DNA from: Isoetes taiwanensis
Lineage: Eukaryota > Streptophyta > Lycopodiopsida > Isoetales > Isoetaceae
NCBI GenBank assembly: GCA_021234155.1
Contig: JAJEKV010000021.1
Location: forward strand, 17,187,563-17,251,562
Direction of reading: 5' to 3'
DNA: 64,000 bases
Below are positions 34,647 through 47,286 of the stretch, one piece after another. How positions within the stretch are numbered: the first letter of the stretch is position 1; the number at the start of each line of letters is the position of its first letter. The notes under the pieces are model-generated. The model had not been told where the DNA came from and did no database searches. It was given only the letters and a program-made list of their open reading frames with translations. Both the position numbers and the translations under genes were made by a program.

Positions 34647-35870
34647 ATGGCGCTTAGAGCCATTTCTCGCCATACTAATCCATTCCGTCGCATATCCATC
34701 ACTGGATTAGCTCAATCTTTTGCACCCAGAAAATCTATTCCAAGATCGCCATATCGAGAAAGAAATTTAGGGCTCCCAAGCACAAATTTCCTTGACGATA
34801 CACCTCTTCTTCTTGCCTGCCCTCAAATATACAGAGCTTTTCGTGTTAGCAAGAGAGAAGAGAGCGATGAAGAGAAGATCGATCCATTTTCGCTTGTGGC
34901 AAATGAGCTGAGCTTTGTGGCCTAGAGATTGAGGGAAATGGTTATAGCAGAAGTCCCCAAACTAGCTTCTACCGCTGAGTACTTTTTCAAGATGGGCGTT
35001 GAAGGAAAGAGGTTCAGGCCCACAGTGTTGCTGCTTATGGCTTCTTCCTTGACTGTTGTGGTGCCGGATGTTGTCACGGATGAACAATGCTGGAGGCAGC
35101 AGCGCATTGCTGAGATTACTGAGATGATCGATGTTGCAAGCATTCTTCATGACGACGTCTTGGATAATGCGGATACAAGAAGAGGTATTGGGTCTTTGAA
35201 TTTTGTAATGGGCAATAAACTTGTTGTTTTGGCTGGGGACTCCTTATTTGCTAGGGCTTCAGTAGCATTGGCATCCTTAAAAAATACAGAAGTAGTGGAG
35301 TTGTTATCAAAAGTTTTAGAGCATTTAGTTACTGGGAAAATTATGCAATGGACGACAGATGCTGAACAGAGTCGTAGCATGGATTATTACCTTCAGAAAA
35401 TCTTCTATAAGACTGCATCTTTGATGGCTAACAGCTGCAAGGCTGTGGCCCTCTTGGCAGGGCATAGCAAATGTTGCTGGACTAGCATTTGATTATGGTA
35501 GAAATTTAGGGTTGGCTTATCAGTTGGTTGATGACCTGCTAGATTTTACTGGAACAAAAGCTACTCTTGGGAAGCCAGCTCTTAATGATTTAAAGCAAGG
35601 TATTGCGACAACTCCTGTTCTATATGCATTAAAAGAGCATCCTGATATGGAGGTTCTTATTGATAGAAAATTTAAGGAGCCTGGTGATGTGGAGCAGGCA
35701 TAGTAATGGCAAGTAATGGGATCAAGAGGACTGAAGAGCTTGCAAGGGACCATGCAGCTAGGGCAGCTAATGCTATTGCTAACTTTCCTCCATGTAATCC
35801 AGAAAAGGCTCAGCAGTGCAGGAAAGACCTAATGGATCTTACTGAGCAAGTGGTAACAAGATTCAAGTAA
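34647..35870 (+). pseudogene. Solanesyl (polyprenyl) diphosphate synthase pseudogene, intronless
   Basis: The family makes the C45-type prenyl chain of ubiquinone or plastoquinone from FPP or GGPP plus IPP, in mitochondria or plastids. A full-length 408-codon span is read without introns: an N-terminal presequence-like region, EVPKLASTAEYFFKMG, GKRFRPTVLLLMAS, first Asp-rich motif DDVLD (about 35151), GKLV-like GNKLVVLAGDSLFARA, MDYYLQKIFYKTASL, second Asp-rich motif VDDLLDFTGT (about 35530), ending VTRFK. Breaks: in-frame TAG at 34923-34925, a shift into the +1 frame around 35470, and return to the first frame at 35700. Lack of introns suggests a processed retrocopy; no poly(A) or TSD was identified. 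Start chosen at MALRAI; an upstream in-frame ATG exists at 34545. Confidence 0.85.
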
Positions 35871-36770
35871 TAATATCATATACGTTGTCTGTTATTCTCT
35901 TCTTTATTAATCTTCATCATTCAAACTCTTTTGGTGCTCCGCTGATTCAATGTTATTGTATTATATATGCAGGCTTTATTGTAGCTCATTGTTTGTGAAA
36001 TTTAGCTTTGAGAAAATGCACCTGTTTTAACCAAGGATACTGGAGTGCAATACTATTTCTGCCGAGGCAACAGTAACTGCTTTGCTAGATGCTGCAATAC
36101 GTTCCTAAAAGCTATTATGAGAATCATTTGGTTTAAGGATTTTACTCATTATACTGTTGAGCATGTTCTTCTGATGTGAAGCTGTACTTACAAGAATATG
36201 TGTTAAACCTGTTTGGCATAGATGGTTGTGGCCCAGTGATTGCAAAGGAGATGTATTGGATAAAAACTGGACTTTTTAGCAGGATGCCTTTCACTTGCGA
36301 ACTCACTGGTAATGGTCTTATTGCAGCAGGACATAAAACTGAATGTTATCCTCATTTTATGCAGAGAAGCAATTTTGGCCGAAGATCCATTGGACGTTTG
36401 GGGATGCAAATTGATATGAGACATGCTAACTTGGGCTTTAAGATACCATTTTAAAGCAAGATGTTTTGTGTGGAATTTATACAAGAAATTGCCAAGGGTA
36501 ATGCTGAACCAGAAAGGCAAGTGCTTGTAGGCATTGTACCTCATGTTTGCTCGGAGTTCTAGAATGCGGTAACTTCACCACACAGAATACAAATTGCAAA
36601 TGCCTCCTTTGCATGTGTCTGTTAGCCAAACATTTGCATTACACAGCCTAATCAAATAGATGAAATGTCACAAAACCCATTTTTTACATCATTGAGTTCT
36701 TTGTTGACTTGCATGTAATGAATATTAATGATAAGCATGTTCAGTCATCGTGAAAAATATATCTAAGCAT
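35871..36770. other. Downstream flank of the pseudogene
   Basis: May include copied 3-prime UTR; no gene recognised. Confidence 0.35.
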
Positions 36771-36778
36771 GTTGAATG

Positions 36779-37685
36779 CATAGTTGCACCGGAACATAGG
36801 ATCAGAACAGAACGGATCGGAAAAATAAGGAAAAAGCAACGGATTGGACATGCATGCGGATCAGACCTCTTCCGGATCAACTTTTTTTATTTTTGGCCAA
36901 AAAAGAGACGTTTTTACCTTTTTCCAATAATAGATCATCTTTTTCTGCCATCTTTCCTAGAGGATACTTGATGGAGGACGTTCTTTTTGTGACATCCTTC
37001 AACAGTTTATTAGCCACCTTGACATGCTGAAATTGCAATCTAAATGATGCAAGAATTTTATGAGAATCTGAATCAGCAGCAATTGATTTCAACCTTCCAG
37101 CAAATCAAAGTACTTGTGAGTATCCTGAATAATTAGGGGCAAGTTTAAGGGGCAACGTGGACCTTGAAGATCTTCAATTTCCGTCATTTCATGTACCCTT
37201 TTCAGCCTCTTTCTTTTCACCTGTTCTTCATCCACTGCTAATGAGCCTTGCTGGGATCTTGCAAGAGCATGTGCAATCGTCTGAGTATCTACCAACTCCT
37301 CATCCAGTGGTCTGCCTTCTAGTACAACTGCTCCATGTCTATTTAAGTTATATGCCATGTTTTTCTTTGATTGGTTTTTTGCTGCAGTAGGTTCCTTGTT
37401 TCCATCCCTAAGGATCCCATGGCCCAAAGCAGAGGCCAACAAGTTCTGAATTTTGTATTTAGTACCTAGTATAGTTTCAATGACTAATAGGCTGCCATGC
37501 TATGAGTTTTGGACTGTTATTTCAGTTTTGGACTTAGTCCTACTCAATTTCTGCCTCATATATAATGATAAGCCTTTACTAGTAAATAAATTTTTTTGTT
37601 GCGTTAGCGTTCCGATACATGTTCCGTTCCTCTCTTTGTTCCGTTTCGTTCCAGATGCATAGGAACACGTTCCGGTGCAACTATG
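36779..37685. mobile_element. Non-autonomous hAT element, 907 bp
   Basis: Perfect 8-bp TSD GTTGAATG (36771-36778 and 37686-37693) and perfect TIRs CATAGTTGCACCGGAACA / TGTTCCGGTGCAACTATG. Subterminal CGGATCGG and CCGTTTCGTTCC words. No transposase; a 117-codon minus-strand frame lies inside. Confidence 0.92.
37089..37442 (-). CDS. Unrecognised 117-codon frame inside the hAT element
   Basis: Reads with LARSQQGSLAVDEEQVKRKR and PLNLPLIIQDTHKYFDLLEG; charged, no known motif. It could be a captured host fragment or chance. Confidence 0.2.
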   Translation of the reverse strand: MLASALGHGILRDGNKEPTAAKNQSKKNMAYNLNRHGAVVLEGRPLDEELVDTQTIAHALARSQQGSLAVDEEQVKRKRLKRVHEMTEIEDLQGPRCPLNLPLIIQDTHKYFDLLEG

Positions 37686-38189
37686 GTTGAATGTTATATA
37701 GAGGTGGCGTCGTTCCTAATAAGTCTCTCATTTTGTAAGCAAAAATATACTTAAGCATGTTGACTGTTATACTAAGGTTGTGTCTTTCTCAATAAGTCTC
37801 TCATTCTATAAGCAAATGCATCTCCAGAAAGCTATGCTTTACACTTTACACTGTTCCTAATAAGTCTCTCATTTTATAAGCAAATGCATCTCTAGAAAGC
37901 TTTGCTTTACACTATTATAGGGAAGGATGGATTGTATCCTATTCAGGATACTCAAAAATGTCTCTACTTCATCAAAGTGCTATTGCAATGTACTACACTT
38001 GGAATGATTTGTATGAAAAAAGGTACACTCTTGGCACGAATGGTTGCATAATATGGAAGCATAGCTTATTGATGCGTTGGTTGGATTGTTATTTGTTATT
38101 ATTGTGTGGACTATTTTCTATACACATACACTTAATACCACAAATCAACAATGCACAATTAAACAACATGCCACAAATCAACAAAGCAT

Positions 38190-38547
<358 letters not shown>

Positions 38548-39272
38548 AGTACATTTTAACATTTGCATGTCAATATTATATTCTTTGTAATGCTTTCTTC
38601 TTTTACCCATATTTGTTGATATCTTTACTCTAGACATAGAGGTCTAGACACAAAGACTTTTTTATCATTGTCAGATCTTTTATTGTATAAATATTGCAAG
38701 ATAATATATGCTCATAAGTTATTGGCGAAATTTGTTAATTGGGGTTTGTTGAATGCATCTTGATAGATTGGTCAAGACTATTGCATAAAGCATTTATAGA
38801 GTTGTCAGATCATTTCTTTGTCTCTGACAGTTATTGAAGGGTTCTCAGATAAAAAACATACATTCATTCCTTCATTCATTCATTCATCATTAAATCATGC
38901 AAGCTTAGAGACATGTTGGGTCTATTTAAGCAAGCTTGATATTAAAAGGCTTTTCAATGCTAGAGCACACTATACCATAAGTGACTATGTAGTTCAAAGA
39001 TACTACTGGGGTGTCACGCTTCCAAGAAAGTGGCAAGATATCCGATTTGTTTTTAGGATTAATATTGAGGTATATTGTGAGATGCAATTACTCTAGGTAG
39101 ATTCCAAACATTAGTACGTGAGTTGAGGTATAAATAATCCCATTCCAACTATATTTTTGGACACATATTGCACATACTATTGCCCCAAGTATTGTTCAAT
39201 AAGTCAATGGACCTCCGTAGAAGGATTATATACTAATAGCACTTAAAAGCCAGAGTCCTATGACTAAATCTT
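38548..39272. other. No gene seen
   Basis: AT-rich; short CATT repeats near 38865. Nothing recognised. Confidence 0.4.
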
Positions 39273-39320
39273 ATAGAATAGAATAGAATAGAATAGAATA
39301 GAATAGAATAGAATAGAATA
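39273..39320. repeat. (GAATA)9 microsatellite
   Basis: Nine or so AGAAT/GAATA units; not followed by the TTTTATCG junction here. Confidence 0.9.
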
Positions 39321-40450
39321 GGAAGAGAATCACTATCACCATCTTGCTTTCTAAAAAATGGTGCTTGGCATCAACCTACGCCAATAGCAACCTCGCTTAC
39401 CAATTGACATCTCGGCAACCTCACACTACTAATATTCACAAGCAGCTCCAACTATTTTAAGCACTCTAATAGTCCATGCGTGATTTGTGATTCAAGTTCA
39501 CACACAACTATAGATGTGTGGCAATGCCAACCGTTCGTTCTTTTCCAATATCAACATGTGCTATTGTCAGAAATTGCACATATGGATGTTAAAGGCTGAA
39601 TAAATCACATGGCAGGACATTAGCTTGGCAACGCTGGGCACACGTTTATTAGTCTATATTGACTTTCTACTTTGGTTTCACTTTTTAGTTTAACTAGCCC
39701 TAGAGTAATTTACTTAAAAGTTATTTGCAAAAAGTTAACCTTTTCATCATTTCAATTGTTATATTTATGATGTTGATACCTTTTTCTTTAACGTCATGAA
39801 CCAAGACGTGAACTCTGTGAGCGTGAACATGAGTGGCATGGGACAAAAATGTCACATTCAAGGCCTGTGCATGGACTCCCAGGCATGACTGTGCGTGAGC
39901 ACCCTGATAAATAGCTAAAGGCATGGCCATATGATCACGACATGATTGCCCATGAGATCTTCAACCGTGGCCGTGTAGGCCCGTGAGCCGTGAGCTCATC
40001 TAAGCCCTTGAAGCTAGGGCGACCAAACTATACCCTAGAAATGTTCTGTAAACTCCACTTCTTCTGCACACATTGCCACACTCTACTCCTGACGGATGCT
40101 GGGCATGGCAAGGAGCATCGATTGGATCCAAAATTTGCAAACAATCAGGGCTCTTACTGGAGCGGTGGCAGATACGATGTGCTTGAATACAACGAAGTGT
40201 AAATCTCCCTAATCAAGCACACCTTCTTCTTTGGTAGGTTGCATTGCAGCCTCAAATACTTTAGAAATATACCACAACCTGCCAGACCATTGAAATATGT
40301 TTAGAGTCGAAGGCAACCTTGTAGCAAGTAATAAAAGGAACAAATAAAGGAAAGCGATAACAATCATGAATCTTACGCTTACATTACAAATTGAAAAACA
40401 AATGTGTAAATAATAATAAAACGTATGTCAATATGCACAATAATATTAAT
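39321..40450. other. No gene seen
   Basis: Short frames only; contains CGTG-rich words near 39800-39990. Confidence 0.4.
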
Positions 40451-40800
40451 ATGTAGCACAATAACAGGGGGTTCCAGGGCGATTTGATATGGATGTATTA
40501 ATTACAATTCCTAAAACCATAGACTATATATCCCTAAAACAATTGAATGGATTGTAAAAAAAAAGAAAAAAAAAAAGAAAAAAAAAACTCAATTCAAGAT
40601 AAAAAATAATCACATTAACTCATTGGGCCTTATTAGAATATTGAGTTATTTTGGTAGAGGTTTGAGCCCCCATATGTAGCACAATAACAGGGGGTTCCAA
40701 GGAAATTTGATAGGGATGTAAAAATAACAATTCCTGAAACCATAGACCATATCCCAAAAATAATTGAGTTGATTGTGATTTAAAAAAAAAAAAGTACCTT
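40451..40800 (+). repeat. Two copies of the TAGCACAATAACAGGGGG repeat
   Basis: Units start at 40452 and 40674 (ATATG-TAGCACAATAACAGGGGG, then GATTTGATA...GATGTA, AACAATTCCTRAAACCATAG) and each ends in an A-rich tract, so this branch of the family looks poly(A)-tailed. Confidence 0.7.
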
Positions 40801-43120
40801 TTTTTTTCTTTTTTTTCCCTTATTTTTTAAGGGTGATGGAGGTGGAACCACAGGCGCAAGTACATCAAGAAGGTTGCAAGTAATAAATTCTTTTTGATGC
40901 TTAAGGAGCATAAAACGTTTGTTTGAAAACAATTATATGGTACTTTTGCTTATTATCATAGGTGTTTCGTGACCCGAGATGTTTCATTCACCTAAATGGT
41001 GAATAAAATCTTTTGTGATGTTGATAATATTGAGTTTTCTTAGAGAATGATATACAATGTACAGCGGTCAATCAACAGATCTATAACTAGAGGCTAAAAG
41101 CTCCTCCATGAGACCAATAGTGCAGGCTTGAGCTGCTATAGCTGTTAGAGGTCCAATCAACATTCAAATATTGATTCTAGAACTACTATGCGAGTACACA
41201 GACAAGAATGCTGATGGCCCGACTGTAGGAAAGGAAGACGGAGATGCTAAGAATAGAATAGAACTAAATAGGGATCTAGGAAACTGCCAGCATAACTAAC
41301 CCTAACTGCATCGTGCTTCTAGAATTATGTTTTCTTTTTATTCGGTGAAACGAAGGAAAACATCATTTCACAAGTTCCAACAAGCAAAGTCAACAAAAAA
41401 TTTAAGTAAAAAAGGGTTACACAAGCCGATTCTTACAGGAAAAAAGAATGGGTCCATGGCATTGCAGCAATCGTAGTGTTTTGGCACCTTGTTTACTTAT
41501 ATGACTAATTACATCAAGTCTTGATCTACAAGGTTTTATCTAGCTCAAATTGTTACGCGAATATGCTCGCGGAAACTTAATGTGCGTAGATTGTCGCGCC
41601 ATTTAAAGATTTTGATGCAACAACAATCCATGACTCCCAAGCTTTTGGTGCAAAACAAAGATGACCACTAATTGCAATAGGGCAAGCTATTTTAGAATCA
41701 TATTCATCCAATTCAGCTTAAGTATCTTTGTTATCCCTTGGACTTCCATTGAACATTTTCAACTTCATCATCTTAAGTGACGACAAGACTTTTGAAAGAG
41801 TTGCTTTTACTAATGGATATTACGCTTCTCTTCTATGCATATAGTAGTTTATGCAAAGCAAGAAAAGAGACATTTGCAACCTAAACCTACCTTGAAAGGT
41901 AAGCTTTAATAAAGTTCTTGCATATCTAGATTGAGCAAAAACAAGATCCTTAAGCATAAGTAGAGCTACATACTTTCTTAACACAACAAACTTATGTCAA
42001 TTCTTGAAAAAGTTTTTCCAAATGATGTTAATAATAACTGATTAAGTATTTAAAACTATGGTAATTGGGCCACAACGCCTCAAGGCTGTTGAAAGGAAAA
42101 GCGAGCTCAGTGGCTCGCCAGATGGAATGTGCAAGAGCACAGGTGCAAGCAGAGGCAGATCGCCACAACTTAAGGCATTACCTTTATGCTTGCTTCCTCA
42201 GCAAGCTCTGGGATGCCAGCGCTCTTGAATAGGCCAAGGCAATGCATTACCAATGCCACATAAATTCCATGTTGGAACGAGGCCCGGAACGCTATCTGCG
42301 CACCTCATTGCCTCGATTCGCACAGGTGCACACTGTCTCTGAATTGAGACAGGGAGATGAATTGGGAAGCCACGACAGGATGCTTTGTCGATGATGCCAA
42401 ATGGGAGAGAATGCCGCACCCTTCAGGGTTGTCTGATGTACGATCAAATCTGGGCACACTATGCTGAGTTGGTCAAGCCTGGCCAGCCGCTACATGTGAT
42501 ACTGAGGACACGGCTTACTGAGTACGGATATTGGGATCGTACGTCCAGGAGGTCATGGATACACGGATCAGCTATGTTCTTGGACGCTTGCTTGACTTGC
42601 ATATTTGTTACACGAAATGTATATTTGTATAGTGACTTGCATATATGTTACACAAAATATATATTTGTACAATTTGACAGCACTCTTTCGAGCGGGATTT
42701 ATTAACCCGGATAGTAACAAGTCTGTTGCGCTCTCTTTTAGGTCCCATAAGCCAATTGGTCTCCATGGATGATAGAAACCTATTCCATTCTATTTATGTG
42801 AAAGGGGTATACTTATTATTGCAAAACTGTGTGTATATATATGGTTGAGATGCAACTTTTGTAGGGTTACAATGTCATATAGGAGGGGATTTTTGATAAG
42901 GCATGGTGTATACGAGGGGTTTTTGTCTAACCCTATGCACACATATGCCATATCCCGTATAGGCGTAGGTGAACCCCCCAAGCAATTTTTGGTGTAGGAC
43001 ATATATTTGGTTGTCGGCTTATAAGCGAGATTAAAAGTGTTCCCTCTTCCTTTCTTTAATAATATGTAATGAGGTATACAAAATTTGCACTTGATTCAAT
43101 TCTTAATCAATTTGGAATAT
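40801..43120. other. No gene seen
   Basis: About 2.3 kb of AT-rich DNA. The frames at 42198-42419 (minus) and 42385-42705 (plus) overlap each other and show no family motif. Confidence 0.4.
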
Positions 43121-43130
43121 GCCTAAGTCA

Positions 43131-43330
43131 CGTGCCATGGTCTAGTGGCAAGACCTTAAACCACCACATTCGAGGTCACGGGCTCGAACATGGCCAACAT
43201 CAATCTAGTAATGGGGACCTTAAAAATCCATTGCCTTGAGGTCACAAGTTCAATTACGTCCAAACGATCCTGTAGTAGAGACCTTAAACTTGTCATGTGT
43301 ATTATGCACTAACCTTAAACCTGTCATGTG
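43131..43330 (+). mobile_element. tRNA-derived SINE-like repeat
   Basis: A-box-like TGGTCTAGTGG (43138-43148) and B-box-like GGGCTCGAACATGG (43180-43193) with tRNA-like spacing; a second B-box-like GAGGTCACAAGTTCAATT follows near 43239, and AGACCTTAAAC recurs, so the unit is partly duplicated. It does not fold as a functional tRNA. Confidence 0.55.
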
Positions 43331-43384
43331 TAAAATAATCACATGCAAAGCAACGCCCAAACGATCCTGTCTTAAACCTATTAT

Positions 43385-43650
43385 GCACTAAATAATCACA
43401 TGCAAAGCAATTCCTAGCATATCGCGCCTAGATAGTGGATTGGCTTCCATGTACTAAATAATCACATTCACATCCAAAGCAGTTCCTAGCATATCGCGCC
43501 TAGATAGATTGGCTTCCAATCACATTCACATCCAAAGCAGTTCCTAGCATATCGTGCCTAGATAGTAGATTGGCTTCCATGTACTAAATAATCACATGCA
43601 AAGCAGTTTCTAGCATATCGCTCCTAGGTAGTGGATTGGCTTCCATGTGA
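43385..43650. repeat. Minisatellite of about 60-65 bp units, four copies
   Basis: Each unit has CAAAGCAGTTCCTAGCATAT, CGCGCCTAGATAG and GATTGGCTTCCATGTACTAA, with internal length variation. Confidence 0.85.
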
Positions 43651-44480
43651 TCTGTAGAATGTACTATGATGTCATGATGAATAGAACAACGTCCTTCAAT
43701 AAAAATAAAAAAGGTGTAAGATGCTTGACCATAATAATCTTAAGTATGACTCCAATATACTGCAGGCGTATCAAATTTGTGAATAACCCCTCTTAGCAAG
43801 AATATTCATATTGCCATCTCTAATCATTTGAACACAAAGTATGCTATTACTTAACAAAGATAGGAACAACAAAAGCTTACTTTCAAATGAGGACATCCGA
43901 ATAAATCTAATACATAATCAATTGTAATGCAAATCTTCAACAAATACCATAAAATCAATCACTTGAGCAAATTCCTATAAACAAAAACATGATGCATTTA
44001 TTTATGTTGGTCCATTCACATAGTAGTTTTAACAAGCCATTACTAGTTTTAACAAACCATTATAGTAAGCACAAAAGTCTCTCTTAAACCACAATTAGTT
44101 ATAAGAAACTACGATAACATTGATAACCACATTGATAACCATCTTACAAACCACTACCAGATTAAACAAACTAGTATGACATGCGGTTTTCTTCTATCAA
44201 ATAAATTTATGCATAAGAAACCACAGATATAATGGTTTTTAGATATTCAAGGGGTAGTTAAATATAATATATTATTTCTGGGGGCCTTGTATTAAGTCTT
44301 CCAAAACTAGGATTATGTATAGGCCCCCAAATATGCAACTCTGCAATCTAAAGGCTCTGTAACGAGCAAAAATGGTTGAATCATGCAAGTTTTCTGTCAG
44401 TTTTCTGTCGCAAGGCCCCACTGATCCACACTGGAATGTGGTCTCGGTGGCCATGCCACCATACAACCTGGTGTATCTAT
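43651..44480. other. No gene seen
   Basis: AT-rich, nothing recognised. Confidence 0.4.
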
Positions 44481-44840
44481 TATTCCATGTTTTTCTACAG
44501 AAATTAATGTTGTTCGATAATCCATGATCCATTTTCTAAGTAGTTCCAATGCATCATTTTACTTACAATGAATGAAGTCCATCTTTTATAAGGGGCCAAA
44601 TTTTTGTTTTTATCCATGCATAGCCCATTATCTAAACATATATAAAGCAACTTGCTTTTTTCCGTCTGCCTACAAAAATATTTTATTTTCTCCCCGTTGT
44701 CAATCAACTATATTTAACTTTTTTCCGAAATCCGCCGCCATGAAATTTAGCCCTTCGTTGTGGCGATGGAGGGCAGTAGGGAGAAGCTTCTATGGCTTGT
44801 TTTGCCATTGAGGCCTTTGTGGGCTCACCCTTTGGGACGG

Positions 44841-44946
44841 GTGCATTATACAGTCTTCTTCACCTACGTGGTGCTATCGTAGCCCTCCATTTCAAGCATC
44901 GACGGTTAGAAATCAGCCACGTAGAGGAGGGGGCTGTATAATGCAC
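44841..44946. mobile_element. About 106-bp MITE-like inverted repeat, copy 2
   Basis: Ends GTGCATTATACAG and CTGTATAATGCAC; counterpart of 15676-15781. Confidence 0.5.
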
Positions 44947-45249
44947 TCTACACCACCCTTTCTTGCCTGCACTTCCATTCTGCCGCGAAATGTTGATCAG
45001 AAGCAACAGAAACAAACAAGAGAGACAATTTTTCAATTAGACTTCGATCAGCAATATGTAGCACAATAACAGGGGGTTACTTTTAGATTTTTATACGCTT
45101 TTTCACATGGTTTTTCTATGATTTCGTTGTTGTATTCGTTGAGGTGTACTAAATAGTATTTCTAGAGTGCACCATTTATGGGCCGTTGATTTTCGTTGGT
45201 GGGAACAATCCGAGGGTTGTTGTCTTTCTCTGCATGTGTTTGTGCATGA

Positions 45250-45405
45250 ACACTGTGCATGTGTATGCATGTGCATGTGCACATGCATGTGCATGTGTGT
45301 GCATGTGCATGTGTATTGTGCATATGCATGTGCAAGTGCAAGTGCAAGTGCAAGTGCATGTGCATGTGTGCATGTATGTGCATGTGTGCATATGCACGTG
45401 TACTT
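45250..45405. repeat. (TGCATG)n alternating purine-pyrimidine block
   Basis: About 150 bp of GTGCATGTGCATGTG with GTGCAAGTGCAAG variants. Long frames here (CMCMCVHVHVHV-like) are by-products. Confidence 0.9.
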
Positions 45406-46129
45406 GCCCTCTTGGATTCTTATTGCCGGAGTGAATTTTACTACCACAAGATGGATTTTTTGCTCACACTTACAAAGGTATTTGTTTTTTAATGTTTCTT
45501 CAGTTAGCATAATGTTTTTTTTACAAGGTATTGGTTTCCTGATTCTACAATGTAGTGCTGCAAAACCCTCTTTTGTTTCCTTCCTAAGATTTCTTTGATT
45601 CAAGTTTAGGCCCTCTGTTTGCTTCCAACTCTTGGATATTCCCGGGCTGCGGATTGTTCATAGTAGCCAGCCTTTAGCTTCAATCAACAAATGGATTCTT
45701 ATGCACACAACATGGATTATTCCACGCCCTTTTCCATGTCAATGAGATCACCAAACAAGCGGTGGCCACAAGAATGCATTTATATTGTAGGTTTGGAACT
45801 TTAATCAAACCGTAAGGTGAATCATGCATTACCTTTAAGCTAGAGATGGAGCATCCAAAATCATATGGATTGATAAACAATGGTGTCATTGTGAAAGAGA
45901 AATAGTTGTAGCGGAAGTAACAATATGTAGCATAATAACAGGGGGTTTTCTTTGTGTTGCAAACTTTATGACTTCCAGAATAAGGGATCAATCTGCTCTA
46001 TCTTTATGGTAAATTTTACTTATGTTCTATTTGTTTTATTGTGATCAAATTCAAAAGCTACAGGTGATAAAAGCCTCAAATGAATTCTAGTTTTTTTCTG
46101 GTTTGAATTCTAAAGTTTTTGTCACACGC

Positions 46130-46595
46130 GGCCCCTAAGGCCCCGGGGGCCAAAAAATTTTTTTTGCAACACAAACCATTAACATCCAACATATAAAAAT
46201 TAAATCCCCCAACACATAACAACCAACACATAACAACCATTGACATTAACAATCAACACATAACTACCATTGACATTAATTAACACAACCATTGGGTCCA
46301 ACACATTTAAATTAAAATCCCCCTTAAACCCCCTTTGGTTTGGGTGCATATTCACACGGGGGGTGACGTAGGGCAGCGAGAGCCTTCATAATTGTATTTT
46401 GCACGTACGAAATCAACACCATATAGTATTCTGCTTGAAATCTTATAGTATTTTGCGAATCTTGTTATACAGTATAGCAAATTTTGTACTTGTATACCCC
46501 ACAAACGAGGAACTTTATGTACGGTATAGATTAAGGAATAAGGGGCGAATATGCCTATCCAACAGCTCTCGTTGCCTGGAGTCACCCCCCGTGTG
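46130..46595. mobile_element. Relative of the 20141-20602 foldback element
   Basis: Shares AAATTAAAATCCCCCTTAAA, CTTTGGTTTGGGTGCATATT and CACACGGGGGGTGAC; inner part (46400-46595) is the reverse of 20260-20420. Begins at GGCCCCTAAGGCCCCGGGGG, analogous to the GGGCCCTTCGGGCCC at 20619. Confidence 0.55.
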
Positions 46596-47228
46596 AATAT
46601 GCTTTTCCATATCTAGAGGAGCAGACGAGTTATTTCCTCGACCCATTTGCCTCCAAGTTATCTGTCTTAACACTTCGAAAATCAGAAATTGCACTATCCG
46701 GAACCTTTCTTCCATAGCTAGGACCTCTTCTTCCAAATCAAACCCTCTGAGATGCTATATTTTATCCCACGATTTTGCCTTTTTCTATGCCCCATTTTTG
46801 TGCGCAGGACGTGCATCTTCATTTTTGTGGCAGAAATGAGTATAGTTGAACAGGATTGCGGAGGAAGATATGCTTGGTTTGCATGGGGGCACGATGTAGA
46901 GATTCGTAAATATGGCGATGGATTTGGGAATATAATGCTGAATTGCATCTCTTATTCCTGATGCAGAGTATTGCATCTCCTTGATGAGCTGGGTAGCTAT
47001 CATATTCCAATGGATTGAAGTAACAATGGATTGAAAACTTAGAGCAGCTTCAAGCTAAAAAATCCAGAATCTCTTCATGCTGCCTAGAATACTTTGCATT
47101 CTATTTGTTTTGTATTGTTTGTTTATTTACTCCAGCATAAGAGGTTTCAGACAAAGAATTGCATAGGCATGCAAAGCTACGGGAAATGCAGCATTTCAAT
47201 ATATTGGACATTCACAAAATGGATCAGA

Positions 47229-47283
47229 ATGGAATAGAATAGAATAGAATAGAATAGAATAGAATAGAATAGAATAGAATAGA
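47229..47283. repeat. (GAATA)n microsatellite at a TTTTATCG junction
   Basis: About ten units, then GATTTTTTATCGTCTATGG, joining two blocks that are separate elsewhere in the window. Confidence 0.9.
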
Positions 47284-47286
47284 TTT

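Larger units (their letters stand above)
45059..46595. mobile_element. 1.5-kb insertion within duplicated segment
   Basis: Flanked by AATATG on both sides (45053-45058 and 46596-46601), absent from the other segment copy. The left end is TAGCACAATAACAGGGGG, the right end ACCCCCCGTGTG. It is a composite: the TAGCAYAATAAC repeat, a TG/CA-rich block, another repeat start (45926), and a half-foldback element (46130-46595) related to 20141-20602. AATATG may be a target duplication or shared microhomology. Confidence 0.6.
44481..47285. repeat. Duplicated segment, copy 2 (with insertion)
   Basis: Matches 15321-16555 in two parts (44481-45058 and 46596-47285), interrupted by about 1.5 kb of other DNA. 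It then runs through (GAATA)n into the block shared with 30084-30573. Confidence 0.85.

Noticed and set aside
36203-36544. Overlapping frames on both strands downstream of the prenyl synthase pseudogene
   Set aside because: No family resemblance; probably chance in the former 3-prime flank.
43131-43200. Functional tRNA gene
   Set aside because: A- and B-box-like motifs are present, but the acceptor stem and anticodon arm do not pair.
45103-45603. Long frames reading C-T-C-T, M-H-M-H or C-M-C-M
   Set aside because: Translations of the TG/CA repeat block.
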